From positions 186,001 through 250,000 of the forward strand of contig NZ_QEVW01000003.1 in the NCBI RefSeq assembly GCF_003287275.1: a stretch of 64,000 bases of DNA, given 5' to 3'. The position numbers and the translations under genes are program-made. Positions 38,761-47,379 of the stretch are shown in pieces (positions within the stretch are counted from its first letter, which is position 1; every line of letters begins with the position of its first letter). The notes under the pieces were generated by a model. The model was not told where the DNA came from and did not search any database. It worked only from the letters and a program-made list of their open reading frames with translations. The stretch comes from Paenibacillus taichungensis (GTDB lineage: Bacteria > Bacillota > Bacilli > Paenibacillales > Paenibacillaceae).

Positions 38761-40020
38761 ATGAATATTATTGATGAACTGAAGTGGCGCGATGCCATTA
38801 ACCAACAGACGGATGCGGAGGGTCTGCGTGAGCTGACCGAGACAACGTCGGTTTCCTTGTACTGCGGGGTTGACCCTACCGGAGACAGCATGCACATCGG
38901 ACATTTGATTCCGTTCATGATGCTGAAACGTTTCCAACTGGCTGGCCACCGTCCAGTGATTCTGATTGGTGGGGCAACAGGTACTATTGGTGATCCAAGT
39001 GGTCGTCAATCGGAACGTTCCCTGCAAACGTTGGAAGAAGTACAGGCCAATGTGGACGCTCTGACTGCACAAATGAAAAAGCTGTTTGTAACGGATGGCG
39101 ACAATCAGGTACGTATGGTCAACAACTACGACTGGACACACAAAATCAATGTGATTGAATTTTTGCGTGACTACGGCAAAAACTTTAACCTCAACACGAT
39201 GCTGGCTAAAGATGTGGTTGCAAGCAGACTGGAAGACGGAATATCGTTTACCGAATTTTCCTACCAGATTCTCCAATCGCTCGATTACCTGCACCTGTTC
39301 CAACATGAGGATGTACAGCTGCAAATCGGGGGTTCCGATCAATGGGGCAACATTACAAGCGGTCTGGACCTGATCCGTAAAAAAGAAGGGCCAGAAGCCA
39401 AAGCTTATGGTCTGACGATCCCGCTTATGCTCAAAGCAGATGGAACGAAATTCGGTAAATCTGCGGGCGGGGCTATCTGGCTTGATCCGAATAAAACGAC
39501 TCCATTCGAATTCTACCAATTCTGGGCGAATACGGATGACCGTGATGTAATCAAATACCTGAAATACTTCACGTTCCTTAGCAAAGATGAGATTGAAGCT
39601 TTGGCTGAGAAGGTAGAAACGGAGCCGCACAAGCGTGAAGCACAAAAGGCACTTGCTGAAGAAATGACGAAATTTGTTCATGGCGACGAAATGCTGGAGC
39701 AGGCAAAACGCATTACTGCAGCACTGTTCAGCGGAGACATTCGTTCCCTTACGGCGGACGAAATCGAGCAGGGGTTTAAAGAAATGCCGACCTTCGAAAC
39801 CGATGGTGAAGCGAAAAATATTGTAGACTGGCTTGTGGATCTTGGTCTGGAGCCATCCAAACGTCAGGCGCGTGAGGATGTCACCAAAGGGGCCATCTCC
39901 ATGAATGGTGAGAAAGTGACAGAGCTGGAATTCACGGTCTCTGCAGAGCACGCCATCGGTGGTAAATTCATCATTATCCGCAAAGGCAAGAAAAACTACA
40001 GTCTGGTTAAATTGAAGTAG
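38761..40020 (+). CDS. tyrS: Tyrosyl-tRNA synthetase
   Basis: A 419-residue class I synthetase that charges tRNA-Tyr. The HIGH motif is in GVDPTGDSMHIGHLIPFMML, the KMSKS-type motif is KFGKSAGG (about residue 230), and a C-terminal S4 RNA-binding domain (SKRQAREDVTKGAISMNGE) completes the protein. TTG 38752 and GTG 38758 also fit the frame; AGAAGGGG at 38743-38750 best suits ATG 38761. The length is close to B. subtilis TyrS (422). Expression is controlled by the T-box leader immediately upstream. Confidence 0.96.
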   Translation: MNIIDELKWRDAINQQTDAEGLRELTETTSVSLYCGVDPTGDSMHIGHLIPFMMLKRFQLAGHRPVILIGGATGTIGDPSGRQSERSLQTLEEVQANVDALTAQMKKLFVTDGDNQVRMVNNYDWTHKINVIEFLRDYGKNFNLNTMLAKDVVASRLEDGISFTEFSYQILQSLDYLHLFQHEDVQLQIGGSDQWGNITSGLDLIRKKEGPEAKAYGLTIPLMLKADGTKFGKSAGGAIWLDPNKTTPFEFYQFWANTDDRDVIKYLKYFTFLSKDEIEALAEKVETEPHKREAQKALAEEMTKFVHGDEMLEQAKRITAALFSGDIRSLTADEIEQGFKEMPTFETDGEAKNIVDWLVDLGLEPSKRQAREDVTKGAISMNGEKVTELEFTVSAEHAIGGKFIIIRKGKKNYSLVKLK

Positions 40021-40040
40021 TCATAGGAGTGCAGTATGAA

Positions 40041-40079
40041 GCTTGGGAAGATCGTAGAGAAAGTTGTATCTTCCCAAGC
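40041..40079 (+). terminator. Stem-loop after tyrS
   Basis: GCTTGGGAAGAT (40041-40052) and ATCTTCCCAAGC (40068-40079) are perfect 12-bp arms. No T run follows, so it may stabilise the 3' end rather than terminate by itself. Confidence 0.5.
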
Positions 40080-40087
40080 AACACAAA

Positions 40088-40137
40088 AAAAGGACCGTCC
40101 CCAGTCATGTCATTGACATCATGGAGATGGTCCTTTT
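40088..40137. terminator. Bidirectional terminator between tyrS and DUF2653 gene
   Basis: AAAAGGACC (40088-40096) and GGTCCTTTT (40129-40137). On the minus strand the stem is followed by a run of seven T; on the plus strand by a shorter one. It serves the convergent genes on both sides. Confidence 0.75.
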
Positions 40138-40174
40138 CTACATGCCATCCGCAAATGGCTTATTAGTTATTAAT

Positions 40175-40453
40175 TTATTGATTCACAATCGCTGTGATCT
40201 CTTCATCCAGATCCAGTCTTACATTCTCACGGTAAGCCCGAATGTCGTATTCACTGTGCAGGTAGCGCAGGATCGCTTCGATCATGTTAGATTCGACCAG
40301 GTACTGACTGCGGCCTTGAATCCAGACTTCAGCCGAATAACCCGTATCTTCTTCCCAGCTCAGTTCCACGTTGACATCGGTTGGGCGAACACCCTTGCGT
40401 TCAGCCATGTGAATACAGATCGCGTTTACAATTTCATCCATGCTCAGAACCAT
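40175..40453 (-). CDS. DUF2653 family protein, YxcD-like
   Basis: A 92-residue protein of the YxcD family. The pattern is DEIVNAICIHMAERKGVRPTDVNVELSWEEDTG in its first half, then EVWIQGRSQYLVESNMIEAI, then LDEEITAIVNQ. The family is widespread in Bacillales and uncharacterised. It starts 5 bases after the stop of the membrane protein at 40459, so the two are an operon. Two ATG codons are possible (residues 1 and 5); neither has a strong ribosome site, which fits translational coupling. Confidence 0.78.
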   Translation of the reverse strand: MVLSMDEIVNAICIHMAERKGVRPTDVNVELSWEEDTGYSAEVWIQGRSQYLVESNMIEAILRYLHSEYDIRAYRENVRLDLDEEITAIVNQ

Positions 40454-40458
40454 AGAGA

Positions 40459-40965
40459 TTAGTACCGTCCGTTTCTGTTACGGTCATCATCGTCACGATC
40501 ATTACGGCGGTCATAACGACCATCTGCAGCTGGTTTACGGCGATTCGTAATGGCTCTGAACAGGGCCATTGCTAGCATCACGATCAGCATAATTGCAGCT
40601 ACGTTTACGAGCAATCCAAGAATGTTACCCAGAGCGCCCATGCCACCGAACAATCCGCCGAACATCATACCAGCAAGACCGCCCAGCATCATACCTTTCA
40701 TAAATCCACCGCCACCGCCGAAGAATCCGCCACGGTTGGTAGTAGCTGCTCCATTGCTGGAGTTATTATTTGTATTTGATTTGCTCACATTACTGTTGGA
40801 ATCGGATTTCTTAGGAGTGTTGGTATAGCTTTTTGTTCCCGATTTGAAACCGCCACCACGTCTAGCGTCAGCAGAATCCGGATTTGCGACTCCGACTGTT
40901 GCGAACAGCAATGTAAAGGCCATGAAAACCATCATGAGATGTTTAATTCCGAATTTTTTCTTCAT
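40459..40965 (-). CDS. Gly-rich secreted/membrane protein
   Basis: A 168-residue protein. An N-terminal signal-like segment (KHLMMVFMAFTLLFATVGVA) ends near the ADARRGGG site. An Asn/Ser-rich stretch (SNVSKSNTNNNSSNGAATT) and a Gly/Phe-rich patch (RGGFFGGGGGFMKG) follow, then two membrane segments (GLAGMMFGGLFGGMGALG and LLVNVAAIMLIVMLAMALF) and a charged Arg/Asp-rich tail. The layout recalls Tim44-like lipoproteins of Bacillales, but the Tim44 domain itself is missing. Function unknown. It is followed by the DUF2653 gene. Confidence 0.7.
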   Translation of the reverse strand: MKKKFGIKHLMMVFMAFTLLFATVGVANPDSADARRGGGFKSGTKSYTNTPKKSDSNSNVSKSNTNNNSSNGAATTNRGGFFGGGGGFMKGMMLGGLAGMMFGGLFGGMGALGNILGLLVNVAAIMLIVMLAMALFRAITNRRKPAADGRYDRRNDRDDDDRNRNGRY

Positions 40966-41065
40966 TGTAAAGATCGTAACCCCCCGATTAATTTGTTTGA
41001 TTCGCCCAAAAATGGGCCTTACTCAAGTAATACGGTCAACTTGCAAGGAACGTTTCAAATTTTGT

Positions 41066-41632
41066 TTATTTTTCTGAAATACTTGGACAAGGGTCCTGAA
41101 TTGCGGCTTGGCCATCGAGTAGTTGGGTTACCCAGTTACACCATTCGATGCCTGTTTGTGCATTCATTAACCCTTTTTGTACCAGAATGTAACTTCCGAA
41201 TTCCCGGCTGCCTACTCGCAAATTATCCTGAGGGATGCGGGACTTCAAATCTTCGAAATAACGGATGCGTTCCATAAACCAGTTTTTGCGCTCATTCAGA
41301 ATGCGTCTCATGCTTCCGTCTTCCGCAATGCCGACACATAAAATGCGTAGATTGAACTCGTCGCGCGTAACCGGAGCGGTAACGGGAGTGATCATCCATC
41401 CCAGCAGTTTTTCAATACCTTTCTCCGTGACTGCATACATTTTCTTGTCTGGTTTGTCAGACTGTTGTACCCAGCGGGAGGCTAAAAGCTCATCGTTTTC
41501 CATTTTGGAGAGGAGGGGATAGATCTGACTGTGTTTGGCCTGCCAATGTGGCTGAATTCTCAGCATTAGATCATAACCTGATGACTCCTCGCGGGTAAGA
41601 AGCCCGAGCAATCCGTAGGAAAGTATGTTCAT
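41066..41632 (-). CDS. PadR-family transcriptional regulator
   Basis: A 188-residue PadR regulator of the YxaD/Vir type. The winged helix reads YGLLGLLTREESSGYDLMLRI, SQIYPLLSKMENDEL and PDKKMYAVTEKGIEKLLGWM. A longer C-terminal dimerisation domain follows. ATG 41638 lies only 2 bases from AAGGAG, so ATG 41632, at 8 bases, is chosen. Its target is not obvious: the next gene on the same strand is carbonic anhydrase, upstream, with its own terminator. It may act on a distant operon or on the membrane protein downstream. Confidence 0.87.
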   Translation of the reverse strand: MNILSYGLLGLLTREESSGYDLMLRIQPHWQAKHSQIYPLLSKMENDELLASRWVQQSDKPDKKMYAVTEKGIEKLLGWMITPVTAPVTRDEFNLRILCVGIAEDGSMRRILNERKNWFMERIRYFEDLKSRIPQDNLRVGSREFGSYILVQKGLMNAQTGIEWCNWVTQLLDGQAAIQDPCPSISEK

Positions 41633-41765
41633 GCACATGTCTCCTTAATATTAGGGCTGGGTCAGCGAAAACAATGCAAATTGTTCTCATTGACCGCTTT
41701 CATAAAAGTGTACACTGAAACTGTATGGTTTGACAACCTGACAGAACAACTGCCTCAATTTAGAC

Positions 41766-41797
41766 AAAAAAAAGAGTGCGGACCCTGAGGTCCGCAC
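41766..41797 (-). terminator. Terminator of carbonic anhydrase gene
   Basis: GTGCGGACC (41776-41784) and GGTCCGCAC (41789-41797) with a 4-base loop; on the minus strand the stem is followed by eight T. Confidence 0.9.
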
Positions 41798-41819
41798 CCA
41801 AAACCATTTAGAGAGATGT

Positions 41820-42383
41820 CTATTGCGCATACCCATCTGCGACAAGATCAAGTTCGCCCGTGTAGGAGTCGATGACCATGCCGTGAACGGGTACATTGGG
41901 TGGAAGCAATGGATGTTTCTTGATTACGTCCACAGTACCTTTTACCCCTTCTTCAACACTGTCAAACCCACGCAGCCACTTTTGTAAACGTATGCCCGAG
42001 TTCTCCAATGTGCTCATGACTTCCTCGGAAACACCCCGTTCAACCATATGTCCAATCATGGTCTCCGCGTGCAGGGAGGCCATACCGCATTCCGTATGTC
42101 CAACAACCAGTACTTCATCGGCACCAAGCTCATAGATGGCTACGAGAACACTACGCATAACAGACCCGAAAGGTTGAGAAATGATTGCGCCAGCGTTTTT
42201 GATGATTTTCACATCGCCATTTTTCAGGTTCATGGCCTTGGGCAGCATTTCCACCAGACGAGTGTCCATACAAGTGATGATGACCATCTTTTTGGTTGGA
42301 AACTTGCCTGCCGTATACTTTTCGTATTCTTTAGTCTCGACAAATGATTTGTTGTAAGCCAGAATCTCTTGAATGTTGTTCAT
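41820..42383 (-). CDS. Beta-class carbonic anhydrase
   Basis: A 187-residue beta-carbonic anhydrase, which interconverts CO2 and bicarbonate in the cytoplasm. Zinc ligands are C38, H96 and C99 (ITCMDTRL; VGHTECGM), with the catalytic Asp40-Arg42 pair. The short length and motif style match YtiB of B. subtilis. ATG follows GGAGGC. The gene is divergent from the M32 carboxypeptidase; a perfect 19-bp inverted repeat lies between them. A strong terminator ends it. Confidence 0.93.
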   Translation of the reverse strand: MNNIQEILAYNKSFVETKEYEKYTAGKFPTKKMVIITCMDTRLVEMLPKAMNLKNGDVKIIKNAGAIISQPFGSVMRSVLVAIYELGADEVLVVGHTECGMASLHAETMIGHMVERGVSEEVMSTLENSGIRLQKWLRGFDSVEEGVKGTVDVIKKHPLLPPNVPVHGMVIDSYTGELDLVADGYAQ

Positions 42384-42479
42384 GTCTATTGCCTCCTGTT
42401 ATCCAATACGATGAGCACGGCCACTTGCATCAAATGCAGCTTGTCCTACGCCCTTTGGTTTTTTATTATACCACGGTCA

Positions 42480-42523
42480 GCAAATTGCATTATTCCTCGG
42501 TTTGGAGGAATAATGCAATTTGC
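42480..42523. repeat. Perfect 19-bp inverted repeat between divergent genes
   Basis: Arms 42480-42498 (GCAAATTGCATTATTCCTC) and 42505-42523 are exact complements with a 6-base loop. It is not followed by T on either strand within the next bases, so it is not an ordinary terminator. It lies 85 bases before the carboxypeptidase ATG and about 100 from the carbonic anhydrase start, so it might be an operator, or an mRNA stem. Confidence 0.6.
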
Positions 42524-42608
42524 ATCTGTTAAAAGTTGATTATACGCATTGCAAAAAGTATCATCAATAGGGAGTCCAATATTTTTTTTGAAGAGGTGAA
42601 CATTAACC

Positions 42609-44123
42609 ATGGAACAACAAACACAGGAACAGCTGGAATCCTTCCGTAATCTGGCTCGCAAAATTAAGAGTTATCATGAAGCCATTGGTTTGCTTCACTG
42701 GGATTTGCGCACAGGTGCGCCCAAAAAAGGTGTCCCGACACGTTCGGAAACACTTGGCATGCTGTCGACCGAAGCATTCAAACTGCAAACCTCGGCTGAC
42801 ATGAAATCCTACCTGGATACATTAACAACACCAGCGGTGCTGGAACAGCTGGAAGATATCGATCGTCGTCAGGTGGAAGATTGCCAGAAAGAATATAATC
42901 GCAGTCAGTCCGTACCACCGGAAAAAGTACAAGCCTATACTGTACTTACCGCCAAATCGGAAACGGCTTGGGAAGATGCCAAACATAATAGCGATTTTGC
43001 AGGTTTCTCGCCCTACCTCACCGATATTGTAAAGCTAAAACAAGAGTTTATTGACTACTGGGGTGTGAAAGATACGCGTTATGATACCCTTCTGGACATG
43101 TATGAGCCTGAACTGACGGTAGAGAAGGTGGATGCGGTATTTGCCCGGCTCAAAGCCCGTTTGGTACCCCTGCAAGAGAAGATCAACGCGTCGGCCAACA
43201 AGCCAGAGACAGAGTTCCTGAACCAGTTGTTTGACAAGGATCAACAGGAAAAATTCAGTCTGTTTATTCTGGGACAGATGGGTTACGACTTTGAAGCCGG
43301 CAGACTCGATGAGAGTGTTCACCCATTTGCAACGGGCCTGAATCCAGGAGATGTGCGGATCACGACAAATTATTTGCAGGATGATGTGACGAGTGCGGTC
43401 TTCAGTTCTCTACACGAAGGCGGACACGCCCTGTATGAGCAAAATATTGACGACAGCCTGGCTGGTACCCTTCTTGCCGAAGGAACGTCGATGGGTATCC
43501 ACGAATCCCAGTCGCGTCTTTGGGAAAATATGATTGGCCGCAGTCTTCCGTTCTGGACACGATATTATAAAGATTTGCAGCAGCACTTCCCACAATTAAA
43601 CGAGGTTGAGCTGGAAGATTTTTATCGGGCAATTAACCGAGTTGAAAGCTCTCTGATCCGGATTGAAGCCGATGAGCTGACGTACAATCTGCACATCATC
43701 ATTCGTTATGAAATTGAGAAAATGCTCTTTAACGAAGGTCTGGAAGTTAAGGAACTGCCGGAAACCTGGAATGCTAAATACAAGGAATATCTTGGTGTTG
43801 TGCCGCCGAATGATGGTCTGGGTGTGCTTCAGGATGTTCACTGGTCGGGTGGAGACTTTGGTTACTTCGCATCATACTCGCTCGGCAATATGTATGCTGC
43901 ACAGATTCTACATACACTGCGCAAAGAAATGCCGGAGTTCGATGCCTATATCGCCGAAGGTAACCTGATTCCCATCAAGGAATGGTTGACTGACAAAATT
44001 TATCGTTATGGCAAAAGCCGTACACCTTCCGAACTGATTGTGGCCGTAACGGGTGAAGAGTTGAACCCGGACTATTTGGCCGATTATCTGGAAGCGAAAT
44101 ATGCCGAGATTTACAAGCTGTAG
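42609..44123 (+). CDS. M32-family metallocarboxypeptidase
   Basis: A 504-residue carboxypeptidase Taq-family (M32) enzyme. The zinc site is H269-E270-G-G-H273 in SLHEGGHALYEQ; downstream HESQSRLWEN supplies the third ligand glutamate. The helical fold and length agree with thermostable carboxypeptidase 1 and YpwA of B. subtilis. It removes C-terminal residues from peptides in the cytoplasm. ATG follows GAAGAGGTG. It stands alone, with an inverted repeat in its leader and a terminator behind. Confidence 0.93.
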   Translation: MEQQTQEQLESFRNLARKIKSYHEAIGLLHWDLRTGAPKKGVPTRSETLGMLSTEAFKLQTSADMKSYLDTLTTPAVLEQLEDIDRRQVEDCQKEYNRSQSVPPEKVQAYTVLTAKSETAWEDAKHNSDFAGFSPYLTDIVKLKQEFIDYWGVKDTRYDTLLDMYEPELTVEKVDAVFARLKARLVPLQEKINASANKPETEFLNQLFDKDQQEKFSLFILGQMGYDFEAGRLDESVHPFATGLNPGDVRITTNYLQDDVTSAVFSSLHEGGHALYEQNIDDSLAGTLLAEGTSMGIHESQSRLWENMIGRSLPFWTRYYKDLQQHFPQLNEVELEDFYRAINRVESSLIRIEADELTYNLHIIIRYEIEKMLFNEGLEVKELPETWNAKYKEYLGVVPPNDGLGVLQDVHWSGGDFGYFASYSLGNMYAAQILHTLRKEMPEFDAYIAEGNLIPIKEWLTDKIYRYGKSRTPSELIVAVTGEELNPDYLADYLEAKYAEIYKL

Positions 44124-44152
44124 AACAGCTGTAACATCATCATCAAACTCTT

Positions 44153-44186
44153 GAAGAGCGGGGCATCATTGCCTGGCTCTTCTTTT
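44153..44186 (+). terminator. Terminator after M32 carboxypeptidase gene
   Basis: GAAGAGC (44153-44159) and GCTCTTC (44176-44182), extended by GGC/GCC pairing inside, followed by TTTT. Confidence 0.8.
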
Positions 44187-44270
44187 GCATGCAAGTTCTT
44201 AACCTTTTGCTGGGCATCAGCATATCCATAGTAGAGAGAACAGCTGAAACCAGTTAAGGAGGGAAATATC

Positions 44271-45272
44271 ATGAAATACACGCCCTGGTTCATCCGGGCC
44301 ATCGTCATTTTGCTCATTATCATCGTGGCTCTCACCAGCTGCAATAAAGATAAGGATGAGACCAAAATTACGATTGGTGAGGTCACACGTTCAGTGTTTT
44401 ACGCACCTGAGTATGTGGCCGTGGCCCAAGGTTTTTTTGAGGAACAGGGGCTTGAAGTGGACATTCAGACGACGGCTGGCGGAGACAAAACGATGGCTGC
44501 ATTGCTTGCAGGTTCAGTAGACATCGCGTTGGTCGGAGCAGAGACGTCCATTTATGTCTATCAACAAGGCGCAGAAGATCCCGTCATTAACTTTGCCCAG
44601 CTTACACAGACGGACGGAACGTTTCTGTTTGCCCGCAATCCCGAAGGTGAATTCAATTGGGATCAACTGAAACAGAGTACATTCCTCGGACAAAGAAAAG
44701 GCGGCATGCCTCAAATGGCAGGCGAATTCACGCTGAAAAAGCATGGCATTGATCCGCAGAATGATCTGGAATTGATTCAAAATGTGGATTTTGCCAACAT
44801 CGCCTCTGCATTTGCTTCAGGTACGGGGGATTATGTGCAGCTATTTGAACCTCAGGCCTCCATCTTTGAGAAAGAGGGTCGCGGCAAGGTGGTAGCCTCG
44901 TTTGGATCGGAAAGTGGTCATCTGCCTTATACGGTCTTCATGACTAAACAAAGCTATATCAACGATAACAAAGACATCGTTCAGAAGTTCACTGACGGCT
45001 TGCACAAAGCACAAGTTTGGGTGGATTCCCACACCGCTGAAGAGATCGCTGAAGTCATCAAACCTTATTTTAAAGATATCGATCCGGCCATTCTGGTAAG
45101 CAGTGTGAACCGTTACAAGGAACAGGGCACATATGCAACCGATCCAATTATTGATGAGGACGAATGGAATAACTTGTTGGACGTCATGAGTGCTGCGGGA
45201 GAACTGAAACAGCGTGTGGATTCTCATACGATTGTCGATAATTCCTATGCAGAACAAGCAGCAACGAAGTAA
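44271..45272 (+). CDS. ABC transporter substrate-binding lipoprotein (NMT1/SsuA-like)
   Basis: A 333-residue lipoprotein. The signal peptide ends in a lipobox, ALTSC (C at about 24), followed by a KDKDE linker. The NMT1/SsuA-like fold is seen in GEVTRSVFYAPEYVAVAQGFFEEQGLEV and AGSVDIALVGAETSIYVYQQG. The class binds aliphatic sulfonates, nitrate, taurine or thiamine precursors. ATG follows AAGGAGGG. It begins a three-gene importer with an ATPase and a permease. The ligand cannot be told from sequence; no TPP or SAM riboswitch is seen in the 85-base leader. Confidence 0.88.
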   Translation: MKYTPWFIRAIVILLIIIVALTSCNKDKDETKITIGEVTRSVFYAPEYVAVAQGFFEEQGLEVDIQTTAGGDKTMAALLAGSVDIALVGAETSIYVYQQGAEDPVINFAQLTQTDGTFLFARNPEGEFNWDQLKQSTFLGQRKGGMPQMAGEFTLKKHGIDPQNDLELIQNVDFANIASAFASGTGDYVQLFEPQASIFEKEGRGKVVASFGSESGHLPYTVFMTKQSYINDNKDIVQKFTDGLHKAQVWVDSHTAEEIAEVIKPYFKDIDPAILVSSVNRYKEQGTYATDPIIDEDEWNNLLDVMSAAGELKQRVDSHTIVDNSYAEQAATK

Positions 45273-45302
45273 CCAGGTATTCGGGAAAGGACGTGAGCAT
45301 GC

Positions 45303-46097
45303 ATGCCTGAATCCGAAACGGTGATCAGACTGGAAGGGATTTCGCAAGTCTATGTCAGCGAGCGTGAAGCATCACTGGTTATCGAAAATTTGAATCTTCA
45401 GGTCGACCAAGGAGAGTTCGTTAGTCTTGTTGGCCCAAGCGGATGTGGTAAAACGACATTGCTGTCGATCATCGCCGGGCTGCTCACACCGACCGCAGGC
45501 GAGGTCAAGGTTAAAGGAAAACGCATTGAAGGTCCGTCTGCCCAGATTGGCTATATGCTGCAACAGGATTATCTGTTTCCATGGCGTACCATTTTGGATA
45601 ATGTCCTGATCGGACTTGAACTGACAGGTGCGCTCAATGAAGAGAGTCGCGAGCGCACACGTGAGCTGCTGGCAGGTATGGGTCTAGCTGGAACCGAAGC
45701 CCAGTATCCTTCTGAGTTGTCCGGAGGAATGAGGCAACGGGTAGCTTTGGTCCGTACACTGGCTACGGACCCTGGGATACTGTTGCTGGATGAACCCTTT
45801 TCCGCACTCGATTATCAAACCAAGCTGCAACTGGAGGATCTGGTCTCGGACACATTGAAGAAATCCGGCAAAACCTCGGTGCTTGTCACCCATGATCTGT
45901 CCGAAGCCATCGCCGTCAGTGACCGCGTCATTGTGCTTGATCGTAATCCGGGCCGCATTCGAAAGGAGTTTATCATTCCCGAAGATTTGCGAAACGCACA
46001 GCCTTTTCACGCGAGGGAGCAGCCAGGGTTCAATGAGTTGTTCCAGGCGTTATGGAGTGAACTGGATCAGTCCGGAGGAGGTGAGAAGAACGGGTGA
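45303..46097 (+). CDS. ABC transporter ATP-binding protein
   Basis: A 264-residue ATPase of the SsuB/TauB type. Walker A is VGPSGCGKTT, the Q-loop is YMLQQDYLFPWRT, the signature is LSGGMRQRVALVRT, Walker B is ILLLDEPFSALD and the H-loop is VTHDLSEA. It drives import by the permease encoded next, which overlaps it by 4 bases. ATG at 45303 follows GAAAGGACGTG, 31 bases after the binding protein. The substrate is that of the whole system (probably a sulfonate, nitrate-like or thiamine-precursor ligand). Confidence 0.95.
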   Translation: MPESETVIRLEGISQVYVSEREASLVIENLNLQVDQGEFVSLVGPSGCGKTTLLSIIAGLLTPTAGEVKVKGKRIEGPSAQIGYMLQQDYLFPWRTILDNVLIGLELTGALNEESRERTRELLAGMGLAGTEAQYPSELSGGMRQRVALVRTLATDPGILLLDEPFSALDYQTKLQLEDLVSDTLKKSGKTSVLVTHDLSEAIAVSDRVIVLDRNPGRIRKEFIIPEDLRNAQPFHAREQPGFNELFQALWSELDQSGGGEKNG

Positions 46098-46927
46098 ATC
46101 AGACGAATCAGAAGCAGGAAATGCGTGATGATTGGATGAGACAGCTGCACCAAAGTCATATTCAGCAGGTTGCCAGATGGCGACATAAAGTGCTGGCGGT
46201 GCAGCTGTCCATGCTGGTGTTTATGTTTTTGCTGTGGGAACTGGCGGGAAGATTGCGCTGGATTGATGTGCTTTTGTTCAGTTATCCCAGCAAAATTTTC
46301 AATCAGATCTGGAAGGACATCGTCAGTGGAGAACTATGGGCGCATGTTGGGGTAACCGTTGGGGAAACGGCAGTCGGCTTTTTGCTGGGGACACTCGTCG
46401 GAACACTGCTTGCGGTTCTGATCTGGTGGTCTCCTTTTTTGTCCAAAGTGCTTGATCCCTATATGGTTGTGTTCAACAGCATGCCCAAAGTAGCGCTGGG
46501 TCCAATCTTTATTGTCATGTTTGGTGCAGGGTTTACGGCTATTGTCATGACGACGTTATCCATTACAGTCATTATTACCACACTGGTCGTGTATAACAGT
46601 TTTAATGAAGTAGATCAGAACTACATTAAGGTTATCCGTACGTTTGGTGGGGATCGTTCCGAGATTTTCAGCAAAGTGGTATTACCCGCTTCCTTTCCTG
46701 CCATTGTCTCTACCTTGAAAGTAAACGTTGGCATGGCTTGGGTCGGTGTGATTGTGGGTGAATTTCTGGTCGCCAAGCAGGGATTGGGCTATCTGATCAT
46801 CTATGGATTTCAAGTATTCAACTTTACCCTTGTTTTATCGAGCCTGTTGATCATTGCGGCTGTAGCTACAGCGATGTACCAGCTCGTTGTATATGTGGAA
46901 CGCAAGCTGCTGGCAGGACGCAGGTAA
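46094..46927 (+). CDS. ABC transporter permease (SsuC/TauC-like)
   Basis: A 277-residue inner-membrane permease with about six spans. The EAA loop that docks on the ATPase reads VIRTFGGDRSEIFSKVVLPAS followed by PAIVSTLKVN. PKVALGPIFIVMFGAGF is the conserved block before it. Its start overlaps the end of the ATPase gene by 4 bases (GTG 46094 within the ...GGTGA stop region), so translation is coupled. It is the last gene of the importer operon; no clear terminator follows. Confidence 0.93.
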   Translation: MNQTNQKQEMRDDWMRQLHQSHIQQVARWRHKVLAVQLSMLVFMFLLWELAGRLRWIDVLLFSYPSKIFNQIWKDIVSGELWAHVGVTVGETAVGFLLGTLVGTLLAVLIWWSPFLSKVLDPYMVVFNSMPKVALGPIFIVMFGAGFTAIVMTTLSITVIITTLVVYNSFNEVDQNYIKVIRTFGGDRSEIFSKVVLPASFPAIVSTLKVNVGMAWVGVIVGEFLVAKQGLGYLIIYGFQVFNFTLVLSSLLIIAAVATAMYQLVVYVERKLLAGRR

Positions 46928-46997
46928 TTCTGCAAAATATGCTTGTGCAAAATAGAATGCTTCATGATATGTATACAATTTCACAAGAGGTGTCACG

Positions 46998-47144
46998 TTG
47001 CCGGAACCCGTAAAATCAAGTACCATACTAATACGAATATTCCGCGAGTCCGGAATGAATGCGACGATTGGAGAAGAGGGCCTAGAGGCTTCCGTCGCAT
47101 CAATCAAATTGCCAGCGTCCCTCATCCGGGGCGCGTTATTGTGA
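46998..47144 (+). CDS. Candidate 48-residue small protein
   Basis: A short frame from TTG 46998, preceded by AAGAGGTG at 7 bases. The product reads PEPVKSSTILIRIFRESGMN and ends in KLPASLIRGALL, a plausible amphipathic peptide with no recognised family. A perfect 10-bp hairpin starts at its stop codon. Support is only the ribosome site, the composition and the position in an otherwise empty 452-base gap. The rest of that gap (to 47379) holds no other frame that I can support. Confidence 0.3.
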   Translation: MPEPVKSSTILIRIFRESGMNATIGEEGLEASVASIKLPASLIRGALL

Positions 47145-47167
47145 CCGACATGCATAGGCATGTCGGT
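47144..47167. repeat. Perfect 10-bp hairpin at the end of the candidate small gene
   Basis: ACCGACATGC (47144-47153) and GCATGTCGGT (47158-47167) around ATAG. No T run follows. It could be a transcript-stabilising stem or operator. Confidence 0.5.
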
Positions 47168-47379
47168 TGATGCCGTTTATGAGTGCAGCAGCGAAATTGA
47201 TGTATGGTTCTTCCAGAATGATTCTTTTGAATATATAAGAAATGGTTTTTGGCAGGATGTGTAATACTAGGGATATGACATATGGCAAAACACGCTATCA
47301 AGCCTTGGACAAGTGCTTACCCGGATAGGTATGGCTCGCTGGCTTTGACATTTTTGCAGCTTAGGGGAGAGGAAGTTAG

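Noticed and set aside
38710..39951. A 413-codon open frame on the minus strand
   Set aside because: It is an exact antisense of tyrS, has no ribosome site, and its product is Cys/Phe/His-rich with no family pattern. It arises from codon bias in tyrS.
44183..44270. Possible TPP or SAM riboswitch before the NMT1-like ABC operon
   Set aside because: The leader is under 90 bases and holds none of the conserved motifs (such as CTGAGA and ACCTGA for TPP).
46943..47170. A 75-codon plus-strand frame and an opposing minus-strand frame over the ABC-exporter gap
   Set aside because: Neither has a ribosome site or plausible composition; the TTG frame at 46998 is better supported in both respects.
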